Origin: Nonomuraea angiospora
Lineage (GTDB): Bacteria > Actinomycetota > Actinomycetes > Streptosporangiales > Streptosporangiaceae
NCBI RefSeq assembly: GCF_014873145.1
Contig: NZ_JADBEK010000001.1
Location: 620,001-684,000, forward strand
Length of the DNA stretch: 64,000 nucleotides
Direction of reading: 5' to 3'
Shown here: piece after piece, positions 9,373 to 17,801 of the stretch
Numbering within the stretch: position 1 is the stretch's first letter
How the letters are laid out: each line of letters opens with the position of its first letter
Made by a program: the position numbers and the translations under genes
The notes under the pieces: generated by a model
Database searches by the model: none
Seen by the model: the letters and a program-made list of their open reading frames with translations, nothing else
What the model was told of the DNA's origin: nothing

Positions 9373-10382
9373 GCCGACCGTCCCTTGATACGCCGGGCGT
9401 AGACGGCCACCGCGATGACGATGACCACGCCGCGGACCACGTCCTTGACGAAAGAGTTGACCTCAAGCTGGTTGAAGATGGTGTCCAGGACGGCCAGCAG
9501 CAGGACCCCGCCCACCGTCCCGGCGACGCCGCCCTTGCCGCCGGCCAGCGCGGTCCCGCCGAGCACGACCGCGGCGATGGACTCCAGGTCGTAGCCGCCA
9601 TCGGTGCCGACCGTGGGCGCGCCGGCGCCGAGCCGGCTGGCCAGCAGCAGACCCGCGACGCCGGCGCAGACGGAGCAGAGCACATGCGTGAGCACGATGA
9701 CCCGGCCCGTGCGGATCCCGGACAGCCGGGCGACCTCCTCGTTGCCGCCGACGGCGTAGATGCGGTAGCCCAGCCGGGTCCTGCTCAGCAGGAACCAGGC
9801 CACGACGGCCACGCCCGCCCACAGCAGGGCGGAGACGGGGATCGGCCCGATCCGGGAGTAGCCGAGGATCTGGAACGACTCGGGCACCTTACCGGCCGGG
9901 CCGTCGTACAGATGGTCGACCACGCCCCTGATAATGAGGGCGACGCCGAGTGTGGCGATGAAGGCGTGCACCCGGAGCCTGGTGATGACCAGCCCATTGA
10001 CCAGCCCCACCAGCGCGCTGACGGCCAGCACCGCGGCGATGGCCGGCACGATGTTGCCGTCCTGGCCCGCCATGATCTCCGCCGCGATCAGCGAGGTCAG
10101 GCTGATCAGGTACGCCACGGACAAATCGAGCGACCCGGCCAGGATCGCCAGCGTCTGCCCGACCGCCACGATGCCGAGAGCCGCCGAACGCTGCTGGATC
10201 CCGACGACGCTCTCCATGGTCAGGAACTGGCCGCCGTCGAGCGCGACGAGGACCCAGCCGACCGCGACCAGGCCGAACAGCGCCAGGAACACCACGTGCG
10301 TGGGCTCACGTAACCGGGCCGCCAGGCCACCGTGCGCCTCGCCGCCGAGGGCGGGACGGCGACTGCGTGACAGGGTGTCCAT
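9369..10382 (-). CDS. CUT2-type sugar ABC transporter permease (RbsC-like)
   Basis: A 337-residue polytopic membrane protein. The hallmark segments are GQTLAILAGSLDLSVAYLIS and VVLGGTALAGGKGGVAGT, as in ribose/xylose-family permeases. The ATG is placed directly after the stop of the ATPase gene with no gap, so coupled translation is likely. A soluble N-terminus of about 30 residues precedes the first helix. It forms the membrane channel with the following permease. The assignment to family is firm; the sugar is not identifiable. Confidence 0.93.
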   Translation of the reverse strand: MDTLSRSRRPALGGEAHGGLAARLREPTHVVFLALFGLVAVGWVLVALDGGQFLTMESVVGIQQRSAALGIVAVGQTLAILAGSLDLSVAYLISLTSLIAAEIMAGQDGNIVPAIAAVLAVSALVGLVNGLVITRLRVHAFIATLGVALIIRGVVDHLYDGPAGKVPESFQILGYSRIGPIPVSALLWAGVAVVAWFLLSRTRLGYRIYAVGGNEEVARLSGIRTGRVIVLTHVLCSVCAGVAGLLLASRLGAGAPTVGTDGGYDLESIAAVVLGGTALAGGKGGVAGTVGGVLLLAVLDTIFNQLEVNSFVKDVVRGVVIVIAVAVYARRIKGRSA

Positions 10383-11822
10383 TCAGGCCACCTCTCCCGC
10401 GGCCAGGCGCATGACGGCCTCCTCCGAGGCCCCGGCCGGCAGCGCCCCCGCGACGCGGCCATCGCGCAGGACGACGACGCGGTCACTCATGCCGATGAGC
10501 TCGGGCAGCTCAGAAGAGATCATCATGATGGCCATGCCGTCATCGGCGAGCTCGCGCATCAGGTCATGGATGGCGGCCTTGGCGCCGACGTCGACGCCCC
10601 TGGTCGGTTCGTCGAACAGCAGCACGCGCGGCGCCATCGTCATCCATTTGGCGAGCACGACTTTCTGCTGGTTGCCTCCGGACAGGTAGCGGACCTCCTG
10701 TTCCTGGCGCGCAGGCGACAGGCGTACCCGTTCGAGCAGGCCGGCGACGCCGTCGCGGCCCTTGGCGCCCACCGCGCGGGCCACCAGCAGGGCGTTGTCA
10801 CGCACGGACTGGCGCAGCGCGAGCCCTTCGGCCTTGCGGTCCTCGCTCACCAGCCCGATGCCCATGGCCACGCCCTCCCGGACCGAGCGGGGGCGCGACG
10901 GGGTCATCTCACCCGTGGTGAACGGCTCCGCACCGAAGATCGCTTTGGCGAGTTCCGACCGGCCGGCTCCCTGCAGGCCCGCGATGCCGACGATCTGCCC
11001 GGCCCGCAGCTCCAGATCGATGTCGCGCAGCTTGTGATTACCCGCTCGGTGCAGGCTGAGCCGTACCTCACCGGTCGCGGTCGAGCGGGGCGGGAAGTAG
11101 GTGCCGAGATCGCGGCCCACCATCAGGCGGATCAGCTCGTCGGAGGACACCTCGCCGATCGGGACCGTCGTGACGAGCTTGCCGTCCTTGAGCACGGTGA
11201 CCCGGTCGGCCAGGTCGAACACCTCGCGCAGACGGTGGGAGATGTACACGACGGCGACGCCACGCTCCCGCAGCCGCCCGATCAGCCGGTAGAGCAGCTC
11301 GACCTCGTGCTCGGCGAGCGCCGCGCTGGGCTCGTCCATGACGACGAGCCGGGCGTTCACCGACAGCGCCTTGACAATCTCCACGACCTGCTGCTGGGCC
11401 ACCGACAAGCGCCTGACCGCGTCGCGCGGGCCGAAGGAGTGCTCGCCGAGCTCATCGAGAAGCCGCGCGGTCGCCTCCTCCATGGCGGCCCGATCCACCA
11501 GGCCGCGCCGGACGGGCTCGCGCCCGAGGAAGACGTTCTCGGCGACGGTGCGCTCGGGCAGCAGGTTGAACTCCTGGTAGATGATCGCGATACCGGAGCG
11601 CTGCGCCTCGATCGGATGGCCGAAGAAGACGGGGTGACCGTCGATCTCGATCGTGCCCTCGTCCGGCGGGTGAACGCCGCAGATGATTTTCATCAGGGTG
11701 GACTTTCCGGCGCCGTTCTCGCCGACGACGGCGTGCACCTCGCCGGCCGCCACGTCCAGGTCCACTCCGGACAGCACCCGTACGCCCAGGAAACTCTTGC
11801 CGATGCCACGCATGCTCAGCAC
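10383..11822 (-). CDS. CUT2-type sugar ABC transporter ATPase with two ATP-binding domains (RbsA-like)
   Basis: The 479-residue protein has two tandem ABC domains. The first has a canonical Walker A (GENGAGKST, about 35-43), a signature LSVAQQQVVEI and Walker B LVVMDEPSAAL. The second has the diverged Walker A typical of RbsA/MglA (GLQGAGRSELAKAIFG), followed by LSGGNQQKVVLAKWM and LLFDEPTRGVD. It energises the two permeases encoded next. The gene starts within the last codons of the Gfo/Idh gene (7-bp overlap), so the whole set is one operon read from about 12.9 kb. Confidence 0.95.
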   Translation of the reverse strand: MLSMRGIGKSFLGVRVLSGVDLDVAAGEVHAVVGENGAGKSTLMKIICGVHPPDEGTIEIDGHPVFFGHPIEAQRSGIAIIYQEFNLLPERTVAENVFLGREPVRRGLVDRAAMEEATARLLDELGEHSFGPRDAVRRLSVAQQQVVEIVKALSVNARLVVMDEPSAALAEHEVELLYRLIGRLRERGVAVVYISHRLREVFDLADRVTVLKDGKLVTTVPIGEVSSDELIRLMVGRDLGTYFPPRSTATGEVRLSLHRAGNHKLRDIDLELRAGQIVGIAGLQGAGRSELAKAIFGAEPFTTGEMTPSRPRSVREGVAMGIGLVSEDRKAEGLALRQSVRDNALLVARAVGAKGRDGVAGLLERVRLSPARQEQEVRYLSGGNQQKVVLAKWMTMAPRVLLFDEPTRGVDVGAKAAIHDLMRELADDGMAIMMISSELPELIGMSDRVVVLRDGRVAGALPAGASEEAVMRLAAGEVA

Positions 11823-12910
11823 TCAATCCACCCCCCGGTCCGCGCCGAGGTCAGGACGGCCTCGCAGATGGCGGCGGCTCGGGCGCCGTCCGCGAACACC
11901 GGCAACCCGTCACGATGCTCGTCACGGAGCGCGGCGTAGGTGTCGGCGACGAAGGCGTCGAAGCAGTCATGGTAGCCCTGAGGGTGTCCGGCCGGGAGCG
12001 GCGAATACGGCTGGGCCGCCTCGGAAAGGATCGCCGGGTCGCGCAGGAGCGTCCGCGATCCGCTGCGGTCGCCGACCCAGAGAAGCTCGGGCTGTTCCTG
12101 GTCGAACGCGAGGCTCGCCTCGGTGCCTGAGATCTCCAGGAACAGGCGGTTCTTGCGGCCCGGGGAGACCTGGCTCGTGGCCAGCGTGCCGACGGCCCCT
12201 GAGGCGGTGCGGAACTGGACGGTCGCCACGTCCTCCGTCACGACGGGCGCGTTGGTCGCCCGGCTGGACTGGACGATGGCGGTCTGCGCGCAGACGCTGA
12301 CGATGCGGTCGGCGGTGACGAACTCCGCCAGGTCGCACCAGTGGGAGCCGATGTCGGCGAATGTCCGGCTGGGCCCGCCGAGCTCGGGGTCCACCCGCCA
12401 GTTGTCGTCGTCCGGGCGGAGCAGCCAATCCTGCAGATAGCTTCCCTGGATCAAGCTGATCCTGCCGATGTCACCGCGGGCGACCCGTTCCCGCGCCTCC
12501 CGCACCATGGCGTGGAAGCGGTACACGAACGGCACCGTCGCGACCAGTCCCGCCTCGGCCGCCCGGCCCGCCATGAGCGCGGCGGTCATCGCGTCGCCGG
12601 CCAGCGGTTTCTCGCAGACGACGGCCAGCCCGGCCGACAGCGCTTTGAGGACGAATGGGGCGTGGAGATGGTTGGGGGTGCAGATATGCACCAGATCGAT
12701 CTCGCCCGACTCGATGAGCTCGTCGGCCGAGGCGAAGACCCTGGCAGCACCCAGTCCAGCCTCCTGCGCCTTCTCTAATCGCGATCCGGCCACCCCGGCG
12801 ATCGTTGCCCCGGCCATGCGCGCGGCGCGGGCATGCACCCGGCCCATGAAACCGGTGCCGACGATCCCTACACGCGGAGCATCATCCGGTTTCCGGCTTA
12901 TGTCCCTCAT
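11816..12910 (-). CDS. Gfo/Idh/MocA family NAD(P)-dependent sugar oxidoreductase
   Basis: The N-terminal Rossmann motif is GIVGTGFMGRVHA, close to the start, and the family EKPLAGD motif (VVCEKPLAGD) follows. The ADIGSHWCDLAEF segment carries the conserved Asp and His of the active site. A start at 13057 is also open, but it would overlap the divergent ROK gene and add an unrelated extension. The ATG at 12910 gives 364 residues, the usual family length. A promoter (TTGACC, 18 nt, TAGCAT) ends just upstream, so the transcript is nearly leaderless. As first gene of the operon it probably oxidises the imported sugar or cyclitol. Confidence 0.92.
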   Translation of the reverse strand: MRDISRKPDDAPRVGIVGTGFMGRVHARAARMAGATIAGVAGSRLEKAQEAGLGAARVFASADELIESGEIDLVHICTPNHLHAPFVLKALSAGLAVVCEKPLAGDAMTAALMAGRAAEAGLVATVPFVYRFHAMVREARERVARGDIGRISLIQGSYLQDWLLRPDDDNWRVDPELGGPSRTFADIGSHWCDLAEFVTADRIVSVCAQTAIVQSSRATNAPVVTEDVATVQFRTASGAVGTLATSQVSPGRKNRLFLEISGTEASLAFDQEQPELLWVGDRSGSRTLLRDPAILSEAAQPYSPLPAGHPQGYHDCFDAFVADTYAALRDEHRDGLPVFADGARAAAICEAVLTSARTGGWIEC

Positions 12911-12918
12911 GTTGCCGG

Positions 12919-12948
12919 ATGCTAGATCGCACTTATGCCGACGGTCAA
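12919..12948 (-). promoter_or_regulatory. Putative sigma-A promoter of the sugar operon
   Basis: On the minus strand TTGACC (12943-12948) and TAGCAT (12919-12924) are separated by 18 nt. The predicted start point falls 1-3 nt before the ATG of the oxidoreductase gene. The promoter lies in a 71-bp region shared with the divergent ROK regulator, where autoregulation is plausible. Confidence 0.5.
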
Positions 12949-12970
12949 GCAAAAGTTGAAGCGTAAATGG

Positions 12971-12976
12971 CATAAT
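12971..12976 (+). promoter_or_regulatory. Putative -10 element of the ROK regulator gene
   Basis: CATAAT ends 6 nt before the ATG at 12982, which would make the mRNA leaderless. This explains why no Shine-Dalgarno sequence is seen there. No good -35 is visible at 17 nt. It sits face to face with the operon promoter. Confidence 0.35.
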
Positions 12977-12981
12977 GGCGC

Positions 12982-14223
12982 ATGAGGGATCATAGGAAGT
13001 GTGCATCTCTCGACGAAATGGAGCGCTTGTTGACTGAGAGCATGCTGACCGGCACAAGCAGCCCGGCGGCCGGAGCGGGGGCTCTGCTCTCGCTCCTGCG
13101 CGACGGGCGGGCCCGCACCCGCGCTGAGCTGGTCGAGCTCACCGGCCTGGCGCGGTCCACGGTGTCCCTCCGCCTCGACGCCTTGCTGAGTCAGCGCTGG
13201 GTGGTGCCGGCCGACGACGTGATCTCCTCTGGCGGCCGTCCGGCGACGGCGTTCGCCTTCAACAAGAGTGCGCGGATCGTACTCGCGGCTGACCTGGGTG
13301 CGACGCACGCCAGGCTCGCCGTGACCGACCTGGCGGCCACGATGCTGGCCGAGCAGGAAGTGGAGATGCCCATCGCCCGCGGTCCGGAGGCCGTGTTGAC
13401 CTGGCTCGTGGGCGCCTTCCGCGAGCTCCTCACCGAATGCGACCGCCGTCTCGCCGACGTGTGCGGAGTCGGCGTCGGCCTGCCGGGTCCGGTGGAGCAT
13501 GACACCGGCAAGCCGGTCAACCCGCCGATCATGCCCGGCTGGGACGGTTTTCCCGTGCCTGACTGGCTCGGCGCTCGACTTGGTGTCCCTGTGCTGGTCG
13601 ACAATGACGTGAACATGATGGCGCTGGGTGAATACTGGGCCGGGCGGTCCGGGGCCGAGCACCTCATCTACGTCAAGATCGGCACCGGCATCGGCTGTGG
13701 CATCATCAGCGGCCGCAGCCTGCACCGCGGTGCGCAAGGTGCGGCGGGGGACATCGGCCACATCCGGGTGCCCTCGTCCGAGGAGAACGTGGTGTGCCGC
13801 TGTGGCAACGTCGGCTGCCTGGAGGCCGTGGCGGGCGGCGCGGCGCTGGCCGCACGCCTCCACGCGGCAGGCCACGAGACCGCCGACAGCCGCGACGTCG
13901 TACGCCTGGTGCGTGCGGGCAACACCGAGGCCATCCAGCTGGTCCGGCAGGCAGGCCGGGAGGTCGGCGTCGTCCTGGCCTCCATTGTGAACTTCTTCAA
14001 CCCAGCCGTGATCTTGATCGGCGGTGACCTCGCGGGAGCGGGCGAGCACCTGCTCGCCGGGCTTCGAGAGGTGATTTACAGCAGGTCCCTGCCCCTCGCC
14101 ACCCAGCATCTGAGCATTCGTGTCAGCGAGCTCGGCGACCGGGCGGGGGTGGTCGGCGCGGCGGTGATGATGATCGAGCACATGCTGTCGCCGGAGGCCG
14201 TGGACCAGGCGTTGTCGGCCTGA
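12982..14223 (+). CDS. ROK family transcriptional regulator
   Basis: A protein of 413 residues with an N-terminal winged helix-turn-helix (about 45-72; TRAELVELTGLARSTVSLRL) and a ROK sugar-kinase-like domain from about residue 98 (LAADLGATHARLAV). The kinase-fold signature GVGVGLPGPVEH and DNDVNMMALGEY are present, as is the zinc motif CRCGNVGCLE. It is divergent from the sugar operon at 12910-1513 with a 71-bp shared control region, so it most likely represses that operon until a sugar or sugar phosphate binds. Internal ATGs at 13018 and 13042 are alternative starts, but the upstream CATAAT favours 12982. Confidence 0.92.
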   Translation: MRDHRKCASLDEMERLLTESMLTGTSSPAAGAGALLSLLRDGRARTRAELVELTGLARSTVSLRLDALLSQRWVVPADDVISSGGRPATAFAFNKSARIVLAADLGATHARLAVTDLAATMLAEQEVEMPIARGPEAVLTWLVGAFRELLTECDRRLADVCGVGVGLPGPVEHDTGKPVNPPIMPGWDGFPVPDWLGARLGVPVLVDNDVNMMALGEYWAGRSGAEHLIYVKIGTGIGCGIISGRSLHRGAQGAAGDIGHIRVPSSEENVVCRCGNVGCLEAVAGGAALAARLHAAGHETADSRDVVRLVRAGNTEAIQLVRQAGREVGVVLASIVNFFNPAVILIGGDLAGAGEHLLAGLREVIYSRSLPLATQHLSIRVSELGDRAGVVGAAVMMIEHMLSPEAVDQALSA

Positions 14224-14259
14224 GCGAACCAGTTAGGGCGAGAGTCGGCAGACTTATGC

Positions 14260-14288
14260 TTGACCGTCGATAAAAGGACTCTTACGAT
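14260..14288 (+). promoter_or_regulatory. Putative promoter of the Ebo-like cluster
   Basis: TTGACC and TACGAT are separated by exactly 17 nt. The predicted start point is near 14295, directly before the paired palindromes at 14301-14329, leaving a leader of about 58 nt. Confidence 0.6.
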
Positions 14289-14300
14289 CCGCGTAATCCC

Positions 14301-14329
14301 ATACCGGTATGTCACCTCCATACCGGTAT
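14301..14329. promoter_or_regulatory. Twin palindromic operator ATACCGGTAT x2
   Basis: Two identical perfect 10-bp palindromes, ATACCGGTAT, at 14301-14310 and 14320-14329, are spaced 19 bp centre to centre (about two helical turns). They lie just downstream of the predicted start point. This is the geometry of a cooperative repressor site. The protein that binds is not evident in the window. Confidence 0.6.
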
Positions 14330-14352
14330 ACGCGGAATGAACAGGAGCTCCT

Positions 14353-15504
14353 ATGCGCAAGGTCGGTGTCTGGTTCGTCGGAGCACGCGGATCCGTGGCG
14401 ACCACCGCGACCATCGGTGCCGCCGCGGTCAGGGCGGGCGCTTTACCGGCCCAGGGATGCGTCACCGAGTCTCCGGACTTTCCCGGAGGTCTGGTTCCGA
14501 TCGCCGGCCTGCTCTTCGGCGGCCACGACATCACTGAAGTCCCCTTACGCAAGCGCGCCGAACAGCTGAGCAAGGCGGGAGTGGTGCCGGCGGGCCTGCC
14601 CGGACTGCTCGACCAGGATCTCGACGCCGCCGACGCGGAGATCAGACCGGGTCATGTTCCCGGCGACAACACCCAGGCGACAGCCGCGGCCCGCCTGGCC
14701 GACGACATCGCCGACTTCCGCGACCGGCACCGGCTCGCCCGGGTGGTCGTCGTCAACGTCTCGTCCACCGAGCCTCCCGCCGCCCCACGCCCGGAGTTCC
14801 AGAGTCTGGCCGACCTCGAAGAGCGGCTCGCCGCGGGCGATGAGGTGCTGCCGACGAGCTCCCTCTACGCCTACGCCGCGTTCCGCGCCGGCTGCGGCTA
14901 CGTGGAGTTCACCCCCTCCACCGGGCCCACCCTGCCGGCCTTGGCCGAGCTCGCGGAGTTGCGGTCCGTCCCGTATGCCGGGCGCGATGGGAAGACCGGC
15001 GAGACCCTGGTCAAGAGCGCCCTGGCGCCCATGTTCGCGCAGAGGTCGCTGCGGGTCCGCTCGTGGTCCGGGCTCAACCTGCTCGGCGGGGGAGACGGCG
15101 CCACCCTCGCCGACCCGGCGGCCCGGGCGAGCAAGGCGCTCTCGAAGGACCGGGCCGTCGCCGGGATCCTCGGCACGCCCGTCGAAGGAGAGACGCACAT
15201 TGACTACGTCGAGGATCTCGGGGAGTGGAAGACCGCCTGGGATCATGTGACCTTCGAGGGCTTCCTCGGCGTGCGCATGAGCCTCCAGTTCACCTGGCAG
15301 GGTTGCGACTCGGCGCTCGCCGCGCCGCTCGTCCTGGATCTGGCCCGGCTGGTGGCTCGCGCGCACGAGCGCGGGCGGTACGGCGTGCTGGCAGACCTCG
15401 GCTTCTTCTTCAAGGACCCGCTGGGCACGGACGAGCATGCGCTCGCCGTCCAGTACTCCCGGCTGCGCGCGTTCGCCGCGGACCTGGCCGGGGATGCCTC
15501 GTGA
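14353..15504 (+). CDS. Inositol-3-phosphate synthase-like protein of the Ebo/EDB cluster
   Basis: A protein of 383 residues preceded by AGGAG 6 nt before the ATG. The N-terminal nucleotide fold begins KVGVWFVGARGSVATT, and the family core is visible as GEDG-type variants and the segment TPVEGETHIDYVEDLG. The typical SLQFTWQGCDSALAAPLV helix of myo-inositol-1-phosphate synthases is also present. It probably makes a cyclised polyol phosphate with bound NAD. It is the first gene of a set in which the UbiA-like, TIM-barrel, EboA and TatD-type genes follow with overlaps. In actinomycete Ebo clusters this protein takes the place held elsewhere by a dehydroquinate-synthase-like EboD. The product of the pathway is unknown. 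Confidence 0.88.
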   Translation: MRKVGVWFVGARGSVATTATIGAAAVRAGALPAQGCVTESPDFPGGLVPIAGLLFGGHDITEVPLRKRAEQLSKAGVVPAGLPGLLDQDLDAADAEIRPGHVPGDNTQATAAARLADDIADFRDRHRLARVVVVNVSSTEPPAAPRPEFQSLADLEERLAAGDEVLPTSSLYAYAAFRAGCGYVEFTPSTGPTLPALAELAELRSVPYAGRDGKTGETLVKSALAPMFAQRSLRVRSWSGLNLLGGGDGATLADPAARASKALSKDRAVAGILGTPVEGETHIDYVEDLGEWKTAWDHVTFEGFLGVRMSLQFTWQGCDSALAAPLVLDLARLVARAHERGRYGVLADLGFFFKDPLGTDEHALAVQYSRLRAFAADLAGDAS

Positions 15505-16142
15505 AGGCGCTGCTCGAACTGGTCCGTGCCCCCGCCGCGCTGTCGGTGCCGGGGGACATGATGGCCGGGGCCGCCGCCGCCGGGCGGAGCTCTGCGCCTG
15601 GCCTAGCCCTCACCTCGGTGCTCATCTACTGGGCGGGCATGGCGCTGAACGACTGGGCCGATCGCGAGGCCGACGCCGTCGAACGGCCGGAACGCCCCAT
15701 CCCCTCGGGCCGGGTACGCCCGGGCACCGCGCTCGGCATCGCGACCGGGCTGACCGGCGCGGGTCTGATCGTCGCCGCGGCGTCCGGCGGTCGCCGCGCC
15801 CTGGGAGCGGCCGGGTTACTGGCCGGTGCCGCGTGGGCGTACGACCTGGGACTCAAACGGACCCCGCTGGGACCGGCCACGATGGCGAGTTGCCGCGCAC
15901 TGGACGTGCTGCTCGGCGCGGGCCCACAGGTCAGGGCCGCCGCCCCGATGGCGTTGGCGATCGGCGCCCACACCTACGGGATCAGCATCCTCGGCAGAGC
16001 CGAAGTGGCCGGGGCGACGGTGAAGACAGTGCGCGGCGCGCTCGCCGCCAGCACCGCTGCGGCCGGGCTGGCGGCCGCGGGTGCGTTACTCGGCGCGCTG
16101 CCCGCTGGCAGGTGGCTCGCGGCCCGGATGGCCACGTCATGA
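15501..16142 (+). CDS. eboC: UbiA-family prenyltransferase, EboC/SCO3242-like, C-terminally short
   Basis: The GTG at 15501 overlaps the previous stop (GTGA). The 213-residue product has an N-terminus typical of the SCO3242-type UbiA group (LVRAPAALSVPGD), an Asp-rich motif (NDWADREADAVERPERPIPS) for binding the prenyl diphosphate via magnesium, and the loop AYDLGLKRTPLGP. Hydrophobic helices follow up to the stop. Relatives known to me are about 280-300 residues, so roughly the last 70 residues (two helices) are missing. The end overlaps the next start (ATGA), so the shortening looks like a deletion rather than a frameshift. Activity is therefore uncertain. Confidence 0.8.
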   Translation: MKALLELVRAPAALSVPGDMMAGAAAAGRSSAPGLALTSVLIYWAGMALNDWADREADAVERPERPIPSGRVRPGTALGIATGLTGAGLIVAAASGGRRALGAAGLLAGAAWAYDLGLKRTPLGPATMASCRALDVLLGAGPQVRAAAPMALAIGAHTYGISILGRAEVAGATVKTVRGALAASTAAAGLAAAGALLGALPAGRWLAARMATS

Positions 16143-17050
16143 CCCCGATCGGCGTGAAGGCTCCGGCCCTGAACTGGGCCTATTGCACCAACGGATTTGC
16201 CGGCCATCGACTCCACGAGGCTCTCGCCATCCTGTCCGAGCTGGGCTACACGGGTGCCGCCATCACCCTGGATCATGGCCATCTGGACCCCTACGCCCCC
16301 GGATTGACCGCCGAGGTGAACCGCATCGCGGGTCTGCTCGACCGGCTCGGCCTGAACGCGGTCATCGAGACGGGCGGTCGCTACACCCTGGACCCCCGGC
16401 GCAAGCACCATCCCACCCTCATCAGCGACGGCGCCGAGCGCCGCGTCGGATTCCTGAGCCAGGCCATGCGGATCGCCGCTGACCTGGGCGCTCCCGTGGT
16501 GCACCTGTGGAGCGGGGTCAAGCCCGAGGACGTGCCCGAGGAGACGGCGTGGGCCCGGCTGGCGCGCCAGTGCGAAGGACTCCTCTCCACGGCCGACCGC
16601 CTCGGCATCACGCTCGGATTCGAGCCCGAACCCGGAATGCTCGTGGAGGACCTGGCCGGATTCGAGCGGCTGCGGGCCATGCTCGGCGGTCACCCTCGCT
16701 TCGGGCTCACCCTCGACATCGGGCACTGCCGCTGCCTGGAGCCGGACGATCCGCCCGCCTGCGTACGGCGGGCGCTGCCGTATCTCGTGCATGTGCAGAT
16801 CGAGGACATGCGCCGAGGCGTCCACGAGCACCTGGAGTTCGGCGAGGGCGAGATCGACTTCCCGCCGGTGCTCGCCGCGCTGGCCGGCTATCGGGGGCAG
16901 GTGGCCGTGGAACTCGCCCGGCACTCTCATGCGGCGCCGCAGGTCGCCCGCCGGTCGATCGATTTCCTCAGGACGGCGAGTCAGGAAGGAAGGAGGCAGT
17001 ATGGGCGAGATGGAGCCGCGGGCGGAGGAGTGGCCGGCGCGGGCGCTTGA
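16139..17050 (+). CDS. eboE: Sugar phosphate isomerase/epimerase (EboE-like TIM barrel)
   Basis: The start at 16139 overlaps the prenyltransferase stop. The 303-residue protein has the group-specific N-terminus PALNWAYCTNGFAGHRL and metal-site positions of xylose-isomerase-like barrels. These are GFEPEPGM (Glu), TLDIGHCRC (Asp and His), VHVQIEDM (His) and VAVELARHSH (Glu). It would act on a sugar or cyclitol phosphate in the cytoplasm. The last 15 or so residues (from about nt 17001) run over the start region of the eboA remnant and are Gly/Ala-rich, so the natural C-terminus may have been altered by the same rearrangement. Confidence 0.85.
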   Translation: MTPIGVKAPALNWAYCTNGFAGHRLHEALAILSELGYTGAAITLDHGHLDPYAPGLTAEVNRIAGLLDRLGLNAVIETGGRYTLDPRRKHHPTLISDGAERRVGFLSQAMRIAADLGAPVVHLWSGVKPEDVPEETAWARLARQCEGLLSTADRLGITLGFEPEPGMLVEDLAGFERLRAMLGGHPRFGLTLDIGHCRCLEPDDPPACVRRALPYLVHVQIEDMRRGVHEHLEFGEGEIDFPPVLAALAGYRGQVAVELARHSHAAPQVARRSIDFLRTASQEGRRQYGRDGAAGGGVAGAGA

Positions 17051-17358
17051 CGATCCTGGCGGCCCTGCCCGAGCTCGGCCTCGGCGCGGCGGCGATCCCG
17101 CTGGTCGAGGACGCGTTGCGGACCAACGACGCGCGGCTGGTGGCCGCGGCCCTGGGGCCTTACGGCGCGCAGCGGCTCGACGACCACGCCTTCCGCCAGG
17201 GCGTGCTCAAGTGCGTCTTCATGGAGATCCCGCTGGCTTCCATCGCCGGGCTCGACCGGCGGACCGACGTCGAGCCGACCCGCATGCTGTCGGACTTCGC
17301 GACGGAGCGGCGGGCGGCCGGACGCCCGGTTCCCCACGACATCCTGGAGAGGATCTGA
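17001..17358 (+). pseudogene. eboA: Remnant of eboA (N-terminal deletion and frame change)
   Basis: An ATG at 17001 behind GGAAGGAGG starts a short peptide (MGEMEPRAEEWPARA) in one frame. The recognisable EboA C-terminal half (IPLVEDALRTNDARLVAA, then FRQGVLKCVF and ASIAGLDRR) is in the next frame, up to the TGA at 17356-17358. EboA proteins are normally a little over 200 residues, and about 100 of them are absent here. The simplest reading is an internal deletion that joined the start codon to the 3' half out of frame. A TTG at 17047 could start the C-terminal piece, but its ribosome-site spacing is poor. Confidence 0.7.
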
Positions 17359-17666
17359 TGCGCATCTTCGACCCGCACATCCACATGACCTCCCGGACCA
17401 CGGACGACTACCAGCGGATGTGCGACGCCGGGGTACGCGCCGTGGTCGAACCCGCCTTCTGGCTGGGCCAGCCGCGGACCAGCGTCGGGAGCTTTCTCGA
17501 CTACTTCGACGCGCTCCTCGGCTGGGAGCCGTACCGCGCCGCGCAGTACGGCATCCACCACCACTGCGCCCTCGCGCTCAATCCCAGGGAGGCGAACGAC
17601 CGCGCTGCGCCGAGGTGCTCACCGAACTGCCGCGATACCTGCTGAAGGACTCCGTCGTCGCAGTCG
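17358..17666 (+). pseudogene. eboB: Truncated and frameshifted TatD-type hydrolase (eboB-like)
   Basis: The ATG overlaps the eboA stop (TGATG). The first 80 residues are intact TatD-like sequence (RIFDPHIHMTSRTTDDYQRM, with the HxH metal motif). At about 17598 the frame breaks and the product would end at 17645. The matching continuation, CAEVLTELPRYLLKDSVVAV, is found in another frame up to about 17666, where similarity stops. Thus there is a small indel plus loss of about 170 residues. The sequence then runs to the end of the alpha-galactoside transporter, which marks a rearrangement junction. The nucleotide-pyrophosphatase-like gene that usually ends such clusters is absent. Confidence 0.75.
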
Positions 17667-17801
17667 CGCGTACAGGTCGCGCAGGCCGCCCGACGCCGCC
17701 GGCGAACGCGCTGAAGGGTGTGGAACCACCTTCCAGGCCAACGGCGCGCAGGGCATAGATCTGGGGCTGCAACGGGCAGCCCGACCAGCAGTGGACCACC
17801 G

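Noticed and set aside
12911..13057. Longer N-terminus for the Gfo/Idh gene
   Set aside because: It would overlap the ROK gene start and both promoters, and the added residues do not resemble the family.
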